From the NCBI GenBank assembly GCA_015222965.1, contig JADFWF010000279.1:1-6426 (forward strand): a stretch of 6,426 bases of DNA, in the 5' to 3' direction. Made by a program: the position numbers and the translations under genes. The notes under the pieces are model-generated. The model was not told the origin of the DNA. It saw only the letters and a list, made by a program, of their open reading frames with translations, and made no database searches. Below are positions 6,034-6,426 of this stretch, piece after piece; the stretch's first letter is position 1; every line of letters begins with the position of its first letter. This DNA comes from Pseudomonadota bacterium (GTDB lineage Bacteria > Pseudomonadota > Gammaproteobacteria > SZUA-229).

Positions 6034-6426
6034 TTATCGCGCTGGAGCCGGTGCAGCTTGTGGAGCTGGTGGCTGAGCGTATGGGCCTGGACCATAACCT
6101 GGACCTGGACCATAACCTGGGCCTGGACCATAATATTGGCGACCATAACCACGGTTATTATTATAGTAACCACTGTTATTGTCCCAACGATTGTCCCAGT
6201 TATTATTACCACTGCCATAGTAATCATTACGAGCATTACCACGGCCACGACCGCTGCCCTTACCACTCATGCCGAAGTTAAAGCTACCGTCAACATCACC
6301 AGAGCCGTCACCATAACCGTCACCATAACCTGATCCATAACCGTCATTATTCCAACGGTTATTATTGTTCCAGTTATTGCTGCTGTTATTATTGTTATCC
6401 CATGGCATATCAAAGTCAGCTATTGC
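6034..6426 (-). CDS. Sulfur-globule-protein-like Gly/Asn/Tyr-rich protein, 5' end outside window
   Basis: At least 130 residues, cut at the window edge. Gly (28), Asn (24) and Tyr (13) make up about half of the 124 residues counted from the internal ATG at 6408; there are no Cys, Leu or Glu. In order: an Asn/Trp-rich block, GYGD repeats, FNFGMSGKGSGRGRGNAR, a second Asn/Tyr block, YGPGPG repeats and a Pro/Ala tail. This composition matches the structural proteins coating periplasmic sulfur globules in sulfur-oxidising bacteria (family known; match judged by eye). The ATG at 6408 is unlikely to be the real start: no Shine-Dalgarno precedes it, and the in-frame codons up to 6426 read AIA-DFD, a signal-peptidase-I site that would expose DFDMPW at the mature N-terminus. 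Other Gly-rich secreted structural proteins remain possible. Confidence 0.65.
   Translation of the reverse strand, partial: AIADFDMPWDNNNNSSNNWNNNNRWNNDGYGSGYGDGYGDGSGDVDGSFNFGMSGKGSGRGRGNARNDYYGSGNNNWDNRWDNNSGYYNNNRGYGRQYYGPGPGYGPGPGYGPGPYAQPPAPQAAPAPAR
6086..6133 (-). repeat. 18-bp tandem repeat encoding YGPGPG
   Basis: The 12-mer CCTGGACCATAA recurs at 6086-6097, 6104-6115 and 6122-6133, a period of 18 bp, with near-identical 6-bp linkers. It encodes the YGPGPG repeats of the sulfur-globule-like protein. The DNA-level identity suggests slippage-prone expansion. Confidence 0.85.
6305..6340 (-). repeat. 12-bp tandem repeat encoding GYGD/GYGS
   Basis: Two identical units CCGTCACCATAA (6305-6316 and 6317-6328) are followed by a diverged third, CCTGATCCATAA (6329-6340). 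On the coding strand they give the GYGS-GYGD-GYGD part of the sulfur-globule-like protein. Confidence 0.75.

Noticed and set aside
5979..6266. Upstream extension of the LolA-like frame to an ATG at 6266
   Set aside because: It would run through the sgp-like gene in another frame and through the terminator, and codes for Val/Met/Ile-rich nonsense. The start at 5978 gives a proper signal peptide.
5632..6333. Long open frame of 233 codons on the plus strand
   Set aside because: It lies antisense across the LolA-like gene, the terminator and the sgp-like gene. Its product is a low-complexity Thr/Ile/Trp string produced by the antisense of Gly/Asn/Tyr repeats, and it has no recognisable domain.

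Overview
All seven protein genes in this window lie on the minus strand, so the biological order runs from high to low coordinates. The content suggests a sulfur-oxidising gammaproteobacterium. The right edge encodes a Gly/Asn/Tyr-rich protein that resembles exported sulfur globule proteins. The other families (membrane-anchored DUF302, EHD/dynamin-like GTPase, orphan ParA, bitopic coiled-coil protein) fit that group too. No taxonomic marker is present, so the host assignment is an inference.

Layout, in transcription order: (1) 6426-6034, the 3' part of a sulfur-globule-like gene, cut by the window edge just after an apparent signal-peptidase site. (2) 6020-5991, a strong intrinsic terminator. 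(3) 5978-5196, a secreted LolA/DUF4412-like periplasmic protein whose start codon is only 12 nt beyond the terminator. (4) 5182-5153, a sigma70-like promoter. (5) A tight five-gene run with gaps of 49, 25, 1 and 29 nt: ParA-type ATPase (5103-4477), TPR protein with one N-terminal membrane helix (4427-3543), membrane-anchored DUF302 protein (3517-2927), bitopic protein with a Lys/Ala-rich tail and a Met-rich heptad region (2925-1783), and an EHD/dynamin-like GTPase with two membrane helices (1753-197). (6) 196-1, a non-coding end with a perfect 23-bp inverted repeat and a short 10-bp-phased repeat.

The five-gene run reads as a coherent module. ParA and the GTPase should be cytosolic or membrane-associated NTPases. 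The TPR, DUF302 and heptad proteins each appear to be anchored by one helix with the bulk of the C-terminal domain outside the cytoplasm. The heptad protein also carries a basic AAKS-repeat tail like those of nucleoid-binding or PHA-granule-binding proteins. A nucleoid-associated ParA, a trans-membrane tether with a DNA-binding-like tail, and a membrane-remodelling GTPase together suggest a system that positions, segregates or shapes an envelope-linked structure. The adjacent sulfur globule gene makes the sulfur globule the leading candidate cargo. This is a hypothesis: the sgp-like gene has its own terminator and the parA run has its own promoter, so the link is by neighbourhood only.
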